Shown piece by piece: positions 1-8,932 of a stretch of 57,463 nucleotides of DNA. The translations under genes and the position numbers were made by a program. Source of the stretch: Moraxella osloensis (lineage in GTDB: Bacteria > Pseudomonadota > Gammaproteobacteria > Pseudomonadales > Moraxellaceae); NCBI RefSeq assembly GCF_001553955.1, contig NZ_CP014236.1:1-57463 (forward strand), read 5' to 3'. The notes beneath the pieces are model-generated. The model was not told the DNA's origin. It searched no databases and saw only the letters and a program-made list of their open reading frames with translations. Numbering within the stretch: position 1 is the stretch's first letter; each line of letters starts with the position of its first letter.

Positions 1-22
1 AAATTATTAGCTAGCATATATA

Positions 23-50
23 ATTTCGCACAATTTATTTTATGTTAAAT
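23..50 (+). other. pdif-like XerC/XerD recombination site
   Basis: The 28 bases read as an XerC-type arm (ATTTCGCACAA), a 6-bp spacer (TTTATT) and an XerD-type arm (TTATGTTAAAT). By memory, the Acinetobacter/Moraxellaceae plasmid dif consensus is ATTTCGTATAA-N6-TTATGTTAATT; the arms match about 9/11 and 10/11. Such sites flank gene modules on plasmids of this family and are recombined by host XerCD. The rest of 1-221 is AT-rich and holds no gene that I can see. Confidence 0.55.
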
Positions 51-221
51 AATTTATTTAAAACCAAATATTTACAAAAGAAAAATTCTAAATTTCAAAA
101 ATTAAATGCCTGTCAAACTTTAATCTCACAAGCATTTAACTATTTATAAAGTAAAGTTTATTAAATTCCATTATCGGTGTTGTTCTTTTAAATTATCTTC
201 AATACTGAGGATTCTATTGAC

Positions 222-989
222 TCATAAATCTTTAACAACAGTCAACCCTGCGAAGGTCTGAGCAGTAGGCATAAGTTCTAATTCGTTGACATTTAGATGC
301 TCAGGTTGTTCAACCAGCCATGCTACAATATTGGCAATGTCAGTTGGTTGGATATACTCCACACCTTCATACACAGCAGATGCTTTATCATAATCATCTT
401 TAAAACGGACATTACTAAATTCTGTACCACCACATAGTCCAGGCTCTAAGTTAGTGACACGTACTTTTTTGCCCACTAGATCGGCCCGTAAATTTAAACT
501 AAACTGTCGAACAAATGCCTTGGTCGCTCCATACACGTTTGCCCCAAAATAGGGATGATTACCTGCTGTTGAACCGATATTAATAACATATCCGCTGTTT
601 TTAGCGGTCATAAAGGGGAGAATCTCATGGGTAAGATGAACCAATCCCAATACGTTGGTATTAATCATTCTTTGCCAATCATTAAAATTCGCTTTGTCTG
701 CTGGCTCTAATCCTAAAGCAAGTCCTGCATTATTAATAAGTACATCAATATTGGCGAGAAAATCTTGTGGCAGGCTTTGTAAAGCAGTTTTTGTTGTGGC
801 TAAATCGGATATGTCAAAGTTCATTGGAATGAATTTATCACCTTGCCCTTGTGTAGAAAATTGGGCTTTAAGTTTCTCCAGTTTTTCTTGGCGTCTGCCC
901 GTTCCGATAACAGTATTACCTTTTGAAATAAGTAATTCAGCAATCGCTTTACCAAACCCTGACGTTACGCCTGTCACTAAAATATTCAT
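222..989 (-). CDS. ydfG: SDR-family 3-hydroxy acid / malonic semialdehyde dehydrogenase (YdfG-like)
   Basis: Cytoplasmic classical short-chain dehydrogenase of 255 aa; YdfG of E. coli is 248 aa. The NADP site TGVTSGFG is at residues 6-13 and NNAG at 86-89. The catalytic Ser140, Tyr153 and Lys157 (YxxxK) are all present. The start at 989 is chosen because MNILVTG is the family N-terminus; upstream in-frame codons extend the frame by 33 residues with no SDR character. YdfG reduces malonic semialdehyde to 3-hydroxypropionate, the toxic end product of the Rut pathway. This gene is the last of the rut-ribB run on the minus strand, about 90 nt after ribB. It probably backs up or replaces RutE. The SDR fold is certain; substrate is inferred from similarity and context. 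Confidence 0.85.
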   Translation of the reverse strand: MNILVTGVTSGFGKAIAELLISKGNTVIGTGRRQEKLEKLKAQFSTQGQGDKFIPMNFDISDLATTKTALQSLPQDFLANIDVLINNAGLALGLEPADKANFNDWQRMINTNVLGLVHLTHEILPFMTAKNSGYVINIGSTAGNHPYFGANVYGATKAFVRQFSLNLRADLVGKKVRVTNLEPGLCGGTEFSNVRFKDDYDKASAVYEGVEYIQPTDIANIVAWLVEQPEHLNVNELELMPTAQTFAGLTVVKDL

Positions 990-1081
990 TTTTACTCTCA
1001 CTTGTTTTAATTGCACCAGCACTCTATTAGGTATTTCAGGGTTAAAAATAGCAAACCTAACTTCTATAAAATAATATTGAA

Positions 1082-1750
1082 TTAACAATAAAGGCGACTA
1101 CCTGCATAGTGAGTCATATTTGTTTGCTTATGACTAAACGCACTTATTTCCTCACGTTTACGATACTTAACCAAATCAGCTATCGTGCCTATTTTCAAAT
1201 CGTGTTTTTTGGCAAATGCTATCAAATCGTCACGCCGAGCCATTTCACCATTAGGTTTAATGATTTCAACGATGACGGCAGATGGGTGTAATCCAGCCAA
1301 TCTTGCTAAATCACAGCCTGCTTCGGTATGCCCATTACGTTGCAGTACACCATTGGGTTTTGCCATGATAGGGAAAATATGACCTGGACTCACCACATCT
1401 GTTGCTTTTGCATTGGGTGAGACGGCTGCTTGAATGGTTTTTGCTCTATCAAGAGCAGAAATACCAGTGGTTATGCCTTTGGCAGCTTCAATCGAAACCG
1501 TAAAATTGGTACTAAATTGCGACTGATTATTTCGGCACATCAAAGGTAAGTTTAATTTAGAACATTGTTCAGGGGTTAAGGTCAAGCACACAAGTCCTCG
1601 AGCGTGAGTAATCATAAAGTTAATATCCTCTGGTCTGACACAAGATGCCGCCATCACCAAATCGCCTTCATTTTCCCTGTCTTCATCATCCAAAATAACA
1701 ACCATTTTTCCTTGTTTAATATCTTGAATAATCTCATCAATCGTGTTCAT
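1082..1750 (-). CDS. ribB: 3,4-dihydroxy-2-butanone 4-phosphate synthase
   Basis: RibB converts ribulose 5-phosphate to 3,4-dihydroxy-2-butanone 4-phosphate and formate, which feeds riboflavin, FMN and FAD synthesis. The 222-aa length matches stand-alone RibB (about 217 aa), with no fused GTP cyclohydrolase II domain. The acidic metal-binding loop [10 protein letters not shown] is at residues 21-30, and the [14 protein letters not shown] segment that carries a catalytic His is near residue 150. It lies in the rut run, 127 nt after rutG. RutA needs reduced FMN and RutF regenerates it, so a local ribB fits a flavin-supply role. No FMN (RFN) riboswitch is visible before it. The 1751-1877 leader has a small imperfect hairpin (about 1779-1810). 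A chromosomal ribB elsewhere is likely but cannot be seen here. Confidence 0.9.
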   Translation of the reverse strand: MNTIDEIIQDIKQGKMVVILDDEDRENEGDLVMAASCVRPEDINFMITHARGLVCLTLTPEQCSKLNLPLMCRNNQSQFSTNFTVSIEAAKGITTGISALDRAKTIQAAVSPNAKATDVVSPGHIFPIMAKPNGVLQRNGHTEAGCDLARLAGLHPSAVIVEIIKPNGEMARRDDLIAFAKKHDLKIGTIADLVKYRKREEISAFSHKQTNMTHYAGSRLYC

Positions 1751-1877
1751 TTTATATTACCTTTATCGTATATCTATGGGTAAGACATTGCATTAACAAA
1801 TGCCTTACCTTAAGTTTTTATTCATACCTATTTTTATCATGAATTATTTTGTTTATTGAATAACTCCAAGAAGCCCC

Positions 1878-3257
1878 CTAGTGAGTTTTAGTAACACTCA
1901 ATGCTGGTTCAGCATTCCAATTAGTCGATTCAATGTTTTTGGTATCACTTGTACTATTGATAGCAGGCTCTTCTTTTGAAAAACTGAAAAGTACATTCAT
2001 CAAAATAGCAATAAAGGTTGCGGTACCGATACCGCCCAAATCAAAACTACCAATATGTAGTGAGTAGTTACCTGTACCCATGATAATTGGTACGGCAGCG
2101 ACAAACATATTGCTATTTTTACTAAAATCGATATGGGCATTTAGCCAAATTCTTGCCCCTGCAATCACAATCAAACCAAATACCACAATCGACGCACCGC
2201 TTAAAATCGCCACAGGAATCGTGCTAATCAAGCTACCAAATTTCGGTGATAAGCCCAATAAAATAGCAAACACCCCTGCAATCACGAATACCACGGTAGA
2301 ATAAATTTTGGTGGCAGCCATAACGCCAATATTTTCCGCATAAGTGGTCATACCTGTGCCGCCTATTGAGGCAGAAAGCGTGGTACATACCCCATCCGCT
2401 AAAAATGCTCGACCCATGTAAGGTGAAATATTTTGTCCTGTCATTGCACCAACGGCTTTAAAATGCCCTAAATTTTCAGCAATCAAAATAATAAACACAG
2501 GGGCAATCATCAAAATAGCGTTGGTTTGAAACACAGGATGATGAAAAGTTGGTAAACCAAACCAAGCCGCATTGGCAACTGGTGCAAAGTCAATGGGTTT
2601 ACCGAGTCCCATCACATTGGCGACCAAAAAGTAAATAATATAAGAAACTACCAAACCCACCAATAGCAACAGTCGACGTACCATACCTTTGGTAAATACC
2701 GCTACTGAGCTAATGCAAAGCACGGTCACTAATGCCATCCAAGCATCAAAATTACTGCCTGACACACTCTTGATTGTAACAGGGGCTAAGTTCAAGCCAA
2801 TAATCATCACAATCGCACCCGTCACCACAGGTGGCATCAGTCGCTCTATCCAATCTGTACCCGTTTTCATAACAATCAAACCGACAATGGCATATAAAAT
2901 GCCACAAACGATGGTACCGCCCAATGCCAGTTCAATATTTGGGTTAGCCCCTGTACCACTATAACCTGTTGCCGCAGCAACCGCCCCAATAAAGGCAAAA
3001 CTTGAACCCAAGTAGCTAGGTACATGGCCGCCTGTTATTAAAAAGAACAAAATCGTGCCAAAGCCGGTTATCATCATGGTTAAGCTTGGGTCAAACCCCA
3101 TTAGCAAGGGTGCAAGAATCGTCGCACCAAACATAGCAAAAGCGTGCTGAGCTCCTAAAATGATATTTTTACCCATGGGTAAATATTCATCAATCTTGAC
3201 AGGTGTCGTCTCGATATTACCTTGATAAGGTCGCCATTTTACAAACCAATTTTCCAT
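1878..3257 (-). CDS. rutG: Uracil permease (nucleobase:cation symporter-2 family)
   Basis: Inner-membrane protein of 459 aa, rich in hydrophobic segments (about 12-14 predicted by eye), of the NCS2/UraA uracil-xanthine permease family. The N-terminus with GKNIILGAQHAFAMFGATILAPLLMG and the central GQNISPYMGRAFLADG segment before TTLSASIGGTGMTTYAENIGV are family hallmarks. It follows rutF by 27 nt and has a strong GGGGG ribosome-binding site. RutG imports uracil for the RutA-F ring-opening pathway. The hydrophilic tail after residue 430 has no clear function. Identity rests on family signature plus position in the rut run. Confidence 0.92.
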   Translation of the reverse strand: MENWFVKWRPYQGNIETTPVKIDEYLPMGKNIILGAQHAFAMFGATILAPLLMGFDPSLTMMITGFGTILFFLITGGHVPSYLGSSFAFIGAVAAATGYSGTGANPNIELALGGTIVCGILYAIVGLIVMKTGTDWIERLMPPVVTGAIVMIIGLNLAPVTIKSVSGSNFDAWMALVTVLCISSVAVFTKGMVRRLLLLVGLVVSYIIYFLVANVMGLGKPIDFAPVANAAWFGLPTFHHPVFQTNAILMIAPVFIILIAENLGHFKAVGAMTGQNISPYMGRAFLADGVCTTLSASIGGTGMTTYAENIGVMAATKIYSTVVFVIAGVFAILLGLSPKFGSLISTIPVAILSGASIVVFGLIVIAGARIWLNAHIDFSKNSNMFVAAVPIIMGTGNYSLHIGSFDLGGIGTATFIAILMNVLFSFSKEEPAINSTSDTKNIESTNWNAEPALSVTKTH

Positions 3258-3284
3258 ATTGCCCCCTATGTTTGAGTTAAGTAG

Positions 3285-3857
3285 CTAATGATTGACTTTA
3301 CTTAATTGATGATAATCTCGGTTAAAATAAACCAAGCTTTGCGATTCAGGTTTATGTCGAATATCCACCACTTCACAGATGAAAATATCGTGCGTACCGA
3401 CCGTGTTAATGGCTTTAACTTCACAGTCAAAGGATAAAATAGCATCTTCAAGTACAGGTGAGCCTGTTGTTAAGGTCGTCCAATTACCTTGAGCAAAACG
3501 TTCTGGCATGGGCGTTTTACCACCAAACAGATTACTCAACTCTTTATGTTCTAACGCCAAGGTATTCACGCACAACACTTTGTTATTTTTAAAGGTTTGA
3601 TAAACAGAGGCATTTTTATTCAGACACACTAACAAGGTGGGTGGCGTATCGGTCACACTACATACCGCAGAAGCGGTAAATCCGGCCTTACCAGCAGCAC
3701 CATCCGTTGTAATAATATTTACCGCAGCCGCTAAATTACTCATTGCATTACGATAATTTTGCTGGGTTTCATTCAGTTTGGGTTTTAATAACTGGGTTGA
3801 ATCACTCTTAATTCTAGCGGTCCCACCCAAAGCTTTTTCAATATTTAATGAATTCAT
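3285..3857 (-). CDS. rutF: Flavin reductase supplying FMNH2 to RutA
   Basis: Cytoplasmic NADH:flavin oxidoreductase of the HpaC/RutF type, 190 aa. It shows the family order [50 protein letters not shown] and the C-terminal [13 protein letters not shown]. It reduces FMN for the monooxygenase RutA. The start at 3857 is preferred over the longer frame because GGGGAG lies about 5 nt before that ATG. In the E. coli operon, rutD and rutE sit between rutC and rutF; here they are absent from this strand and lie beside rutR instead. A perfect inverted repeat lies just upstream of its ribosome-binding site. Confidence 0.9.
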   Translation of the reverse strand: MNSLNIEKALGGTARIKSDSTQLLKPKLNETQQNYRNAMSNLAAAVNIITTDGAAGKAGFTASAVCSVTDTPPTLLVCLNKNASVYQTFKNNKVLCVNTLALEHKELSNLFGGKTPMPERFAQGNWTTLTTGSPVLEDAILSFDCEVKAINTVGTHDIFICEVVDIRHKPESQSLVYFNRDYHQLSKVNH

Positions 3858-3874
3858 GGTGTCTCCCCTGCACA

Positions 3875-3913
3875 CCAAGCATAGAAATGGAAATGGGTGA
3901 TTGCTATGCTTGG
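3875..3913 (-). repeat. 10-bp perfect inverted repeat in the rutC-rutF junction
   Basis: CCAAGCATAG (3875-3884) is matched perfectly by CTATGCTTGG (3904-3913) with a 19-nt loop. On the mRNA it would form a stem just before the rutF ribosome-binding site. It may protect or process the transcript, or mark a rearrangement scar where rutDE would sit in the canonical operon. There is no T-run after it, so it is not a usual terminator. Confidence 0.6.
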
Positions 3914-3995
3914 GTTAAGATTAAAGCGGTAATTTTTTACACTAGATGATTAATTGACAACACCTTCGGTCAAAGCCACCTTTAGTTAAAGTTAT

Positions 3996-4379
3996 TTAGC
4001 CAACATGGGCAATAGAAGCGATTTCGACTAACGCATCAGGTTTAACTAAACCACATTGAATACAAAAACGAGCAGGTTTGTCATTTGGGAAAAATTCGGC
4101 ATATACCGTATTAACCGCTGCATAATCCGCCCAGTCTTTTACAAAAATAGAATTAAAAGTCACATCGTCCATTGTGCCGCCTGCTGTTTCAATCACTTTT
4201 TGAATCGTGGTTAATACATGACGGGTTTGAGCTGCCGCATCACTAACATGCACCACGTTATTGTTTTCATCAAACGCAAGCGTCCCTGATACATACACAA
4301 TATTGTCTGCTTTGGTAGCAGGTACATAGGGTGCTAATGGTTTGCCAGTGCCTTCTGGGATAATGACTGTTTTTGCCAT
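3996..4379 (-). CDS. rutC: RidA-family aminoacrylate peracid / aminoacrylate-handling protein
   Basis: 127 aa, close to E. coli RutC (128 aa), with the YjgF/YER057c/UK114 (RidA) fold signature: [22 protein letters not shown] near the N-terminus and the [19 protein letters not shown] block at the C-terminus that carries the conserved Arg. RutC was first assigned as reducing 3-aminoacrylate peracid and later as a 3-aminoacrylate deaminase. It lies 56 nt after rutB with AAGGAA as ribosome-binding site. The protein is cytoplasmic and probably trimeric, as known for the family. Confidence 0.92.
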   Translation of the reverse strand: MAKTVIIPEGTGKPLAPYVPATKADNIVYVSGTLAFDENNNVVHVSDAAAQTRHVLTTIQKVIETAGGTMDDVTFNSIFVKDWADYAAVNTVYAEFFPNDKPARFCIQCGLVKPDALVEIASIAHVG

Positions 4380-4435
4380 GATAAAATTCCTTATATTGAG
4401 TTGTTTATTTGTTAATAATTGATTTTATTTATTTT

Positions 4436-5149
4436 TTATGGAAAACAGGATTCCATATTTGCGACATTACTCACCCAACCAAAAAAGGTTTTGACGTTGT
4501 AAAGTGTGGCGTCATGGGCTTCACGAGGGCCTGCTTGATAACACGCATCATCCAATAAAATGCCGAAATACTCTAAAAAGTAGCCGTCTCGCAAGGTGGA
4601 TTCAACACAAACGTTGGTGGCAATGCCTGTAAAAATTAAATTACGGATACCACGGACACGCAACATGCTATCGAGACTGGTATTGTAAAAACCGCTATAA
4701 CGGGGTTTATCAATAACAATATCATCTTTACTGGGCGACAACTCATCGATTAAATCATAGTCCCAACCACCTTTTGCCAACAGCTTGCCATTGAGTTCTG
4801 GTTTTTGTCGCATGGTTTTTAGGGCGTTTGATTTATGAAAGTTCGGTGAGCCTTCACCGCCTGCTTCCACATAATTCTCATCCCAACCATTACGAAAAAA
4901 GATAACTTGGATACCTGCTTTATGAGCAATATCAATGGCTTTTTTAATTTGGGCAACGACAGGGGTAGTCTTAGACACATCAAACCCTGCCAAGTCCAAA
5001 TAGCCACCCATACTGGTATAAGCATTTTGCATATCGACAATGATGAGAGCCGTTTGGGCTGGATCTAGTTTGATAGACTCTGGCTCAGCTTTTAACACAG
5101 GTGCAGTTTCTGAAGTAAAATTTGCACAAACGATAGATTCAGAATTCAT
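4436..5149 (-). CDS. rutB: Ureidoacrylate amidohydrolase
   Basis: Isochorismatase-like cysteine hydrolase of 237 aa (E. coli RutB about 230). The Asp39-Lys148-Cys181 triad can be read from [18 protein letters not shown] and [11 protein letters not shown]. It hydrolyses (Z)-ureidoacrylate from RutA to aminoacrylate and carbamate, giving CO2 and ammonia. It starts 11 nt after the rutA stop behind a good AAGGAG site, so the two are almost certainly cotranscribed. Confidence 0.94.
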   Translation of the reverse strand: MNSESIVCANFTSETAPVLKAEPESIKLDPAQTALIIVDMQNAYTSMGGYLDLAGFDVSKTTPVVAQIKKAIDIAHKAGIQVIFFRNGWDENYVEAGGEGSPNFHKSNALKTMRQKPELNGKLLAKGGWDYDLIDELSPSKDDIVIDKPRYSGFYNTSLDSMLRVRGIRNLIFTGIATNVCVESTLRDGYFLEYFGILLDDACYQAGPREAHDATLYNVKTFFGWVSNVANMESCFP

Positions 5150-5160
5150 TTTATTGCTCC

Positions 5161-6267
5161 TTAAGCCACTGATTTGCTGACTTGACTAGCAATTGGACTA
5201 TCCACATCAATGCGACTTTTCATCAAAGGTTGAATGCGAGTACCAAAGTCCTCAACGCCTTGGATAAAATCATCAAAAGTCAAAAGAATACCGTCCGTGC
5301 CTTTAATTTCAGCGATTGCATCGAGCATACTGGCGACTTTCTCGTATGAACCCATCAGCGTACCCATATTGATATTGACAGGCGACACGCTTGACGCCAT
5401 GTGGCGAATATTGGTATCACTGCCCGAAGTCTTATCTTTGCTACCTTGGTCTTGTAACCAAGCAATTGCTTCCATATCTGCCCCTTCGTTATAGCTTTGC
5501 CATTTAGCCTGAGCCTTTTCATCCGTTTCATCGGCGATGACCATAAACAGTACATAAGTCGAGACATCACGACCTGTTTTATCGGTTTGGGCTTTTAAGC
5601 GGTCGTTAATGGGTGCATAAGCAGTTGGGGTATTTAAGCCTTTACCAAACACAAAGTTGTAATCGGCATATTTTGCTGAGAAGGCTAAACCATCATCGGA
5701 TTGACCTGCACAAATGATTTTCATGTCCGCTTGTGGCATAGGTTTGACTTGGCAATCATCCATGTTAAAGAATTCGCCTTTAAAATCAGACTGCCCTGTT
5801 TCAAACAGTTGTCTTAAAATTTGGACATACTCGGATAAATATTGATAGCGTTTGCCAAAGTACTCCTCCCCTGGCCACATACCCATTTGGCTATATTCAG
5901 GTTTTTGCCAACCTGTTACCACATTTAAACCAAAACGTCCATTTGAAATCGAGTCAATGGTTGACGCCATACGAGCGACAATCGCAGGTGGCATGACTAG
6001 CGTTGCGGCAGTTGCGTAGATTTTTATTTTTGAGGTGACGGCGGCTAAACCTGCCATCAAGGTAAAGGTTTCTAAGTTATAATCCCAAAATTCGGTTTCG
6101 CCACCAAAGCCCCGCAATTTAATCATCGACAGGGCAAAATCAAAGCCATAGTGTTCAGCACGTTGTACGATTTCTTTATTTAATTCAAACGTAGGTTTGT
6201 ACTGTGGTGCATTTTTTGAAATAAGCCAACCGTTGTTACCAATCGGACAAAAGATACCTACTTTCAT
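5161..6267 (-). CDS. rutA: Pyrimidine monooxygenase (uracil ring opening)
   Basis: Flavin-dependent luciferase-like monooxygenase of 368 aa, the usual RutA length. It has the family N-terminus [22 protein letters not shown] (shown here as [14 protein letters not shown] plus the next residues), [14 protein letters not shown] near residue 115 and the [13 protein letters not shown] segment. It inserts oxygen into uracil with FMNH2, giving ureidoacrylate peracid or ureidoacrylate. It is the first gene of the minus-strand rut run. An AAGGAAGG ribosome-binding site precedes the ATG, and the RutR operator is about 160 nt upstream. Confidence 0.95.
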   Translation of the reverse strand: MKVGIFCPIGNNGWLISKNAPQYKPTFELNKEIVQRAEHYGFDFALSMIKLRGFGGETEFWDYNLETFTLMAGLAAVTSKIKIYATAATLVMPPAIVARMASTIDSISNGRFGLNVVTGWQKPEYSQMGMWPGEEYFGKRYQYLSEYVQILRQLFETGQSDFKGEFFNMDDCQVKPMPQADMKIICAGQSDDGLAFSAKYADYNFVFGKGLNTPTAYAPINDRLKAQTDKTGRDVSTYVLFMVIADETDEKAQAKWQSYNEGADMEAIAWLQDQGSKDKTSGSDTNIRHMASSVSPVNINMGTLMGSYEKVASMLDAIAEIKGTDGILLTFDDFIQGVEDFGTRIQPLMKSRIDVDSPIASQVSKSVA

Positions 6268-6579
6268 ATTGTTACCTTCCTTCTTCTAAGAATGCTTGTA
6301 TAAATGAATTTTGGGGTTATGAAAAAAATTATGAAATCAAAATTTCTCATATTTTCTCTATTGCATTTAGCGTGCCAATATTTAATACTATTAAAATCAA
6401 TATTTTATGCAAATTTTATAAAATTTAAATTTGACCAAATGGTCAAATTCATTCATCATATTTGTGCATATGCTTCAAACAGGTGCAAGGTAAAGGTGAT
6501 TTTTTGGTGAAATTTAATAGATAATGTTGTTATAAATCTGCAAACAAAGCTTAAGATTTAAACGAATAAGGCAATTGTT
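6268..6579. promoter_or_regulatory. Divergent rutA / rutR control region
   Basis: This 312-bp AT-rich gap separates the rutA and rutR start codons and must hold both promoters. Its only strong feature is the RutR palindrome at 6428-6449. A 68-codon frame at 6304-6510 lacks coding character and crosses the operator, so I do not call it a gene. Confidence 0.7.
6428..6449. promoter_or_regulatory. RutR operator, perfect palindrome
   Basis: The core TTGACCAAATGGTCAA (6431-6446) fits the known RutR box TTGACCA-N2-TGGTCAA exactly. Symmetry extends 3 bp on each side to a 22-bp perfect palindrome. In E. coli, RutR leaves this site when it binds uracil or thymine, which induces rutA-G. Its position, about 160 nt before rutA and 130 nt before rutR, fits control of both directions. 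Confidence 0.9.
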
Positions 6580-7203
6580 ATGAAAAACGCAATCAATCCA
6601 GAAACTGATAAAACAAGTCTCAAACGCAAAGAGATTTTACAAGCTGCCTTGGTCGAATTTTCTCAATTGGGGCTTAATGGAGCCCGCATTGAAACGATTG
6701 CCAAAAAAGCCAATATGTCAAAGTCTAATTTATTGTATTATTTTGATAATAAAGAAGATTTATATGTTGTCGTTTTAGAAGATGTGTTGACAGAATGGTT
6801 AACGCCACTTGCTGGACTGGAAACCAAAGCAGAGCCAAAAGAGGCTTTGAAAAATTATATTGCCGTCAAATATGAGCTATCCAAAAATAACCCCGAATCT
6901 TCAAGGCTATATGCCCTAGAAATTATGCAGGGAGCCCCGCATTTGATGAACGTATTAAAAGGACCACTTAAAAAACTGGTTAAGCAAAAGGTTCAGGTCA
7001 TCGAGACATGGATAGAACAAGGGAAACTAAAAGCCGTCTCTCCCTATCATCTTATTTTTCATATTTGGGCGGTAACCCAGCATTATGCGGATTTTGCTGT
7101 GCAGACTGACGCCGTCGTGGGTAAGACTTTATCCAATAAAAAATTTACCACTGAGGCAAAACAAACCAGCTTTCAATTATTGGTTGATAGTTTAATCCCT
7201 TAG
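6580..7203 (+). CDS. rutR: TetR-family pyrimidine-responsive regulator
   Basis: 207 aa (E. coli RutR 212). The N-terminal TetR helix-turn-helix covers about residues 15-62, with IETIAKKANMSKSNLLYYFDNKEDLY as recognition region, followed by an all-helical ligand domain. GAPHLMNVL and the C-terminal IWAVTQHYADFAVQ segment resemble RutR proteins. It lies divergent to rutA, next to a consensus RutR operator, which supports both its identity and autoregulation. RutD and RutE follow on the same strand, so here the regulator seems to share a transcript with two pathway enzymes. Confidence 0.93.
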   Translation: MKNAINPETDKTSLKRKEILQAALVEFSQLGLNGARIETIAKKANMSKSNLLYYFDNKEDLYVVVLEDVLTEWLTPLAGLETKAEPKEALKNYIAVKYELSKNNPESSRLYALEIMQGAPHLMNVLKGPLKKLVKQKVQVIETWIEQGKLKAVSPYHLIFHIWAVTQHYADFAVQTDAVVGKTLSNKKFTTEAKQTSFQLLVDSLIP

Positions 7204-7297
7204 CAAAGGTGTTTTCACCCACGTTAGTATTGGTATGATTCTTGAATAGTTCATTTTTAGTTGATTAGTCATTAAAAATGGATAAAGGCAAGAATGT

Positions 7298-8071
7298 ATG
7301 ACAGTAGAAATTTTTCCCTGTAACGATAAATCTATTACAAAAACGCTGGTTTTTAGCTCTGGTTTAGGCGGTCATGCGAATTTTTGGCAACCGCAAATTG
7401 ACTTTTTTACCCAACATTTTCAGGTGTTATGTTATGACCAACAAGGCGTGCAGCAAGATAGCGAGTTATTGTCTTCTAACTATCAGCTCAAAGATTTAGC
7501 GACTGAACTTGTTGACATTTTAAAGTGTAACAATTTATCCAGTTGTCATTTTGTCGGTCATGCACTCGGTGCTTTTATTGGATTAGAGGTCGCAGCCCAA
7601 GCGCCTCAATTATTAGAAAAATTGGTTTTGCTCAATCCTTGGGATGAACTCGATTTTTATACCCTAAAATGTTTTAATTTACGTCAAAGTTTACTTGAGC
7701 ATACAGGTATTGAGGCATATGTTAAGGCCCAAGCCATTTTTTTATACCCACCGCAGTGGATTTCAGAAAATGCCCAAATTTTAACCGAACAAGAAAATCA
7801 AGCCATTGTAAAATTCGCACCCATACCCAATGTTCTGGCTCGCTTAAACTCCTTAAAAGCCTACCAACCCAAAACAACCGCAGCAACCGTCAATCATCCA
7901 ACTTTAGTGATAAGCAATGCCGATGACACCTTAGTGCCTTGGCAACGGGGCCTATCACTGACTCAAAATATGCCCCATGCCAAATTTAACCTGATGGCGA
8001 CAGGTGGTCATGCTAGCACCGTCACTCAACCAACAATGATGAATCAAACGATTTTAAAATTTTTAATCTAG
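7298..8071 (+). CDS. rutD: Alpha/beta-hydrolase-fold aminoacrylate hydrolase
   Basis: 257 aa with alpha/beta-hydrolase layout: SSGLGGHANFW (oxyanion side) near residue 20, nucleophile elbow G87-H-A-L-G91 and the C-terminal ATGGHAS histidine. The elbow has Ala where esterases have Ser. E. coli RutD, by memory, also reads GHALG, so this is normal for RutD and not a loss. RutD speeds aminoacrylate breakdown to malonic semialdehyde and ammonia. It starts 94 nt after rutR, with an AAAGGCAAG ribosome-binding site. Confidence 0.92.
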   Translation: MTVEIFPCNDKSITKTLVFSSGLGGHANFWQPQIDFFTQHFQVLCYDQQGVQQDSELLSSNYQLKDLATELVDILKCNNLSSCHFVGHALGAFIGLEVAAQAPQLLEKLVLLNPWDELDFYTLKCFNLRQSLLEHTGIEAYVKAQAIFLYPPQWISENAQILTEQENQAIVKFAPIPNVLARLNSLKAYQPKTTAATVNHPTLVISNADDTLVPWQRGLSLTQNMPHAKFNLMATGGHASTVTQPTMMNQTILKFLI

Positions 8072-8110
8072 TTAACTTTTAACCTAACTAAATAGAAAAA
8101 GGATAAAAAA

Positions 8111-8710
8111 ATGTCTGTATATAATCAAAGTCTTAGCGATGAAAGTTTAAATCAATTATTTCATCAAGCTAGAACATTCAACCATTGGCAAGACAAACCA
8201 GTTTCAGATGAGATATTGCAACAACTTTATGACTTGGTAAAGCTCTGTCCAACATCGGCTAATTGTTCGCCCGCTCGCTTTGTCTTTGTCAAATCTGCCG
8301 AAGCCAAAGAAAGATTAAAACCTGCTCTGTCTTCAGGGAATGTTGAAAAAACCATGAATGCCCCTGTCACTGTGATTGTCGCCTATGATGAATCTTTTTA
8401 CGAAAAACTCCCTCAACTATTCCCCCATACCGATGCTAAATCATGGTTTACCTCTAGCCCCGAGATGGCAAAAGAGACCGCCTTTCGTAACAGCTCGATG
8501 CAAGCGGCTTATTTGATTATGGCTTGTCGTAGCTTGGGACTCGATACAGGCCCGATGTCTGGCTTTCAAATCAATGTGGTTGATGCCACCTTCCTAGCAG
8601 GTACTCAGTGGAAATCTAATCTATTAATTAATATAGGCTACGGTGAAAAAGAGAAACAGTATTCACGCTTGCCAAGATTGGCTTTTGAGGAGGCTTGTAA
8701 AATCGTATAA
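8111..8710 (+). CDS. rutE: Malonic semialdehyde reductase (nitroreductase family)
   Basis: 199 aa (E. coli RutE 196), an FMN-dependent nitroreductase-fold protein. It has [15 protein letters not shown] near the N-terminus, [21 protein letters not shown] for FMN binding, and [13 protein letters not shown] later. It reduces malonic semialdehyde to 3-hydroxypropionate. It follows rutD by 39 nt. With the YdfG-like gene at 222-989, the island carries two enzymes for the same detoxification step. Confidence 0.92.
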   Translation: MSVYNQSLSDESLNQLFHQARTFNHWQDKPVSDEILQQLYDLVKLCPTSANCSPARFVFVKSAEAKERLKPALSSGNVEKTMNAPVTVIVAYDESFYEKLPQLFPHTDAKSWFTSSPEMAKETAFRNSSMQAAYLIMACRSLGLDTGPMSGFQINVVDATFLAGTQWKSNLLINIGYGEKEKQYSRLPRLAFEEACKIV

Positions 8711-8741
8711 TATAATTTTTGTTGATTATTTTATCTCTTAT

Positions 8742-8771
8742 TAGAAACCCAAACATAGTTTTGGGTTTCTA
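8742..8771 (+). terminator. Hairpin after rutE
   Basis: A perfect 12-bp stem (TAGAAACCCAAA / TTTGGGTTTCTA) with a 6-nt loop begins 31 nt after the rutE stop. The T-run after it is weak, but placement fits a terminator for rutR-rutD-rutE. Confidence 0.7.
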
Positions 8772-8883
8772 CATTTAAAATTTTTCTAAATCCATCTTTT
8801 AAAGAAATAGTCGTTTAGCCACCCTTCTGTAATAACTTATTATCCATAAAAAAGTCACAAACTATACTGATCATAAGTTTTTT

Positions 8884-8911
8884 ACTACTCCCAACTTTGA
8901 TTATGTTAAAT
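8884..8911 (+). other. Second pdif-like site (XerD arm strong, XerC arm weak)
   Basis: ACTACTCCCAA, spacer CTTTGA, then TTATGTTAAAT. The XerD-type arm is identical over 11 bp to that of the site at 23-50 and lies in the same orientation. The XerC-type arm matches the first site at only 7/11. It sits between the rut island and the mobilization genes. The remaining bases of 8711-8932 show no gene. Confidence 0.35.
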
Positions 8912-8932
8912 ACCAATCTTTCTTGTCTCACA

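Noticed and set aside
655..1074. 139-codon plus-strand frame over ydfG
   Set aside because: Shadow of the SDR gene with no motif of its own.
1751..1877. FMN riboswitch before ribB
   Set aside because: The conserved RFN blocks are absent; only a short imperfect stem is seen.
6304..6510. 68-codon frame before rutR
   Set aside because: It crosses the RutR operator and shows poor coding character.
7298..8071. Catalytically dead RutD because the elbow is GHALG, not GxSxG
   Set aside because: E. coli RutD also has GHALG as I recall, so Ala is usual for this family.
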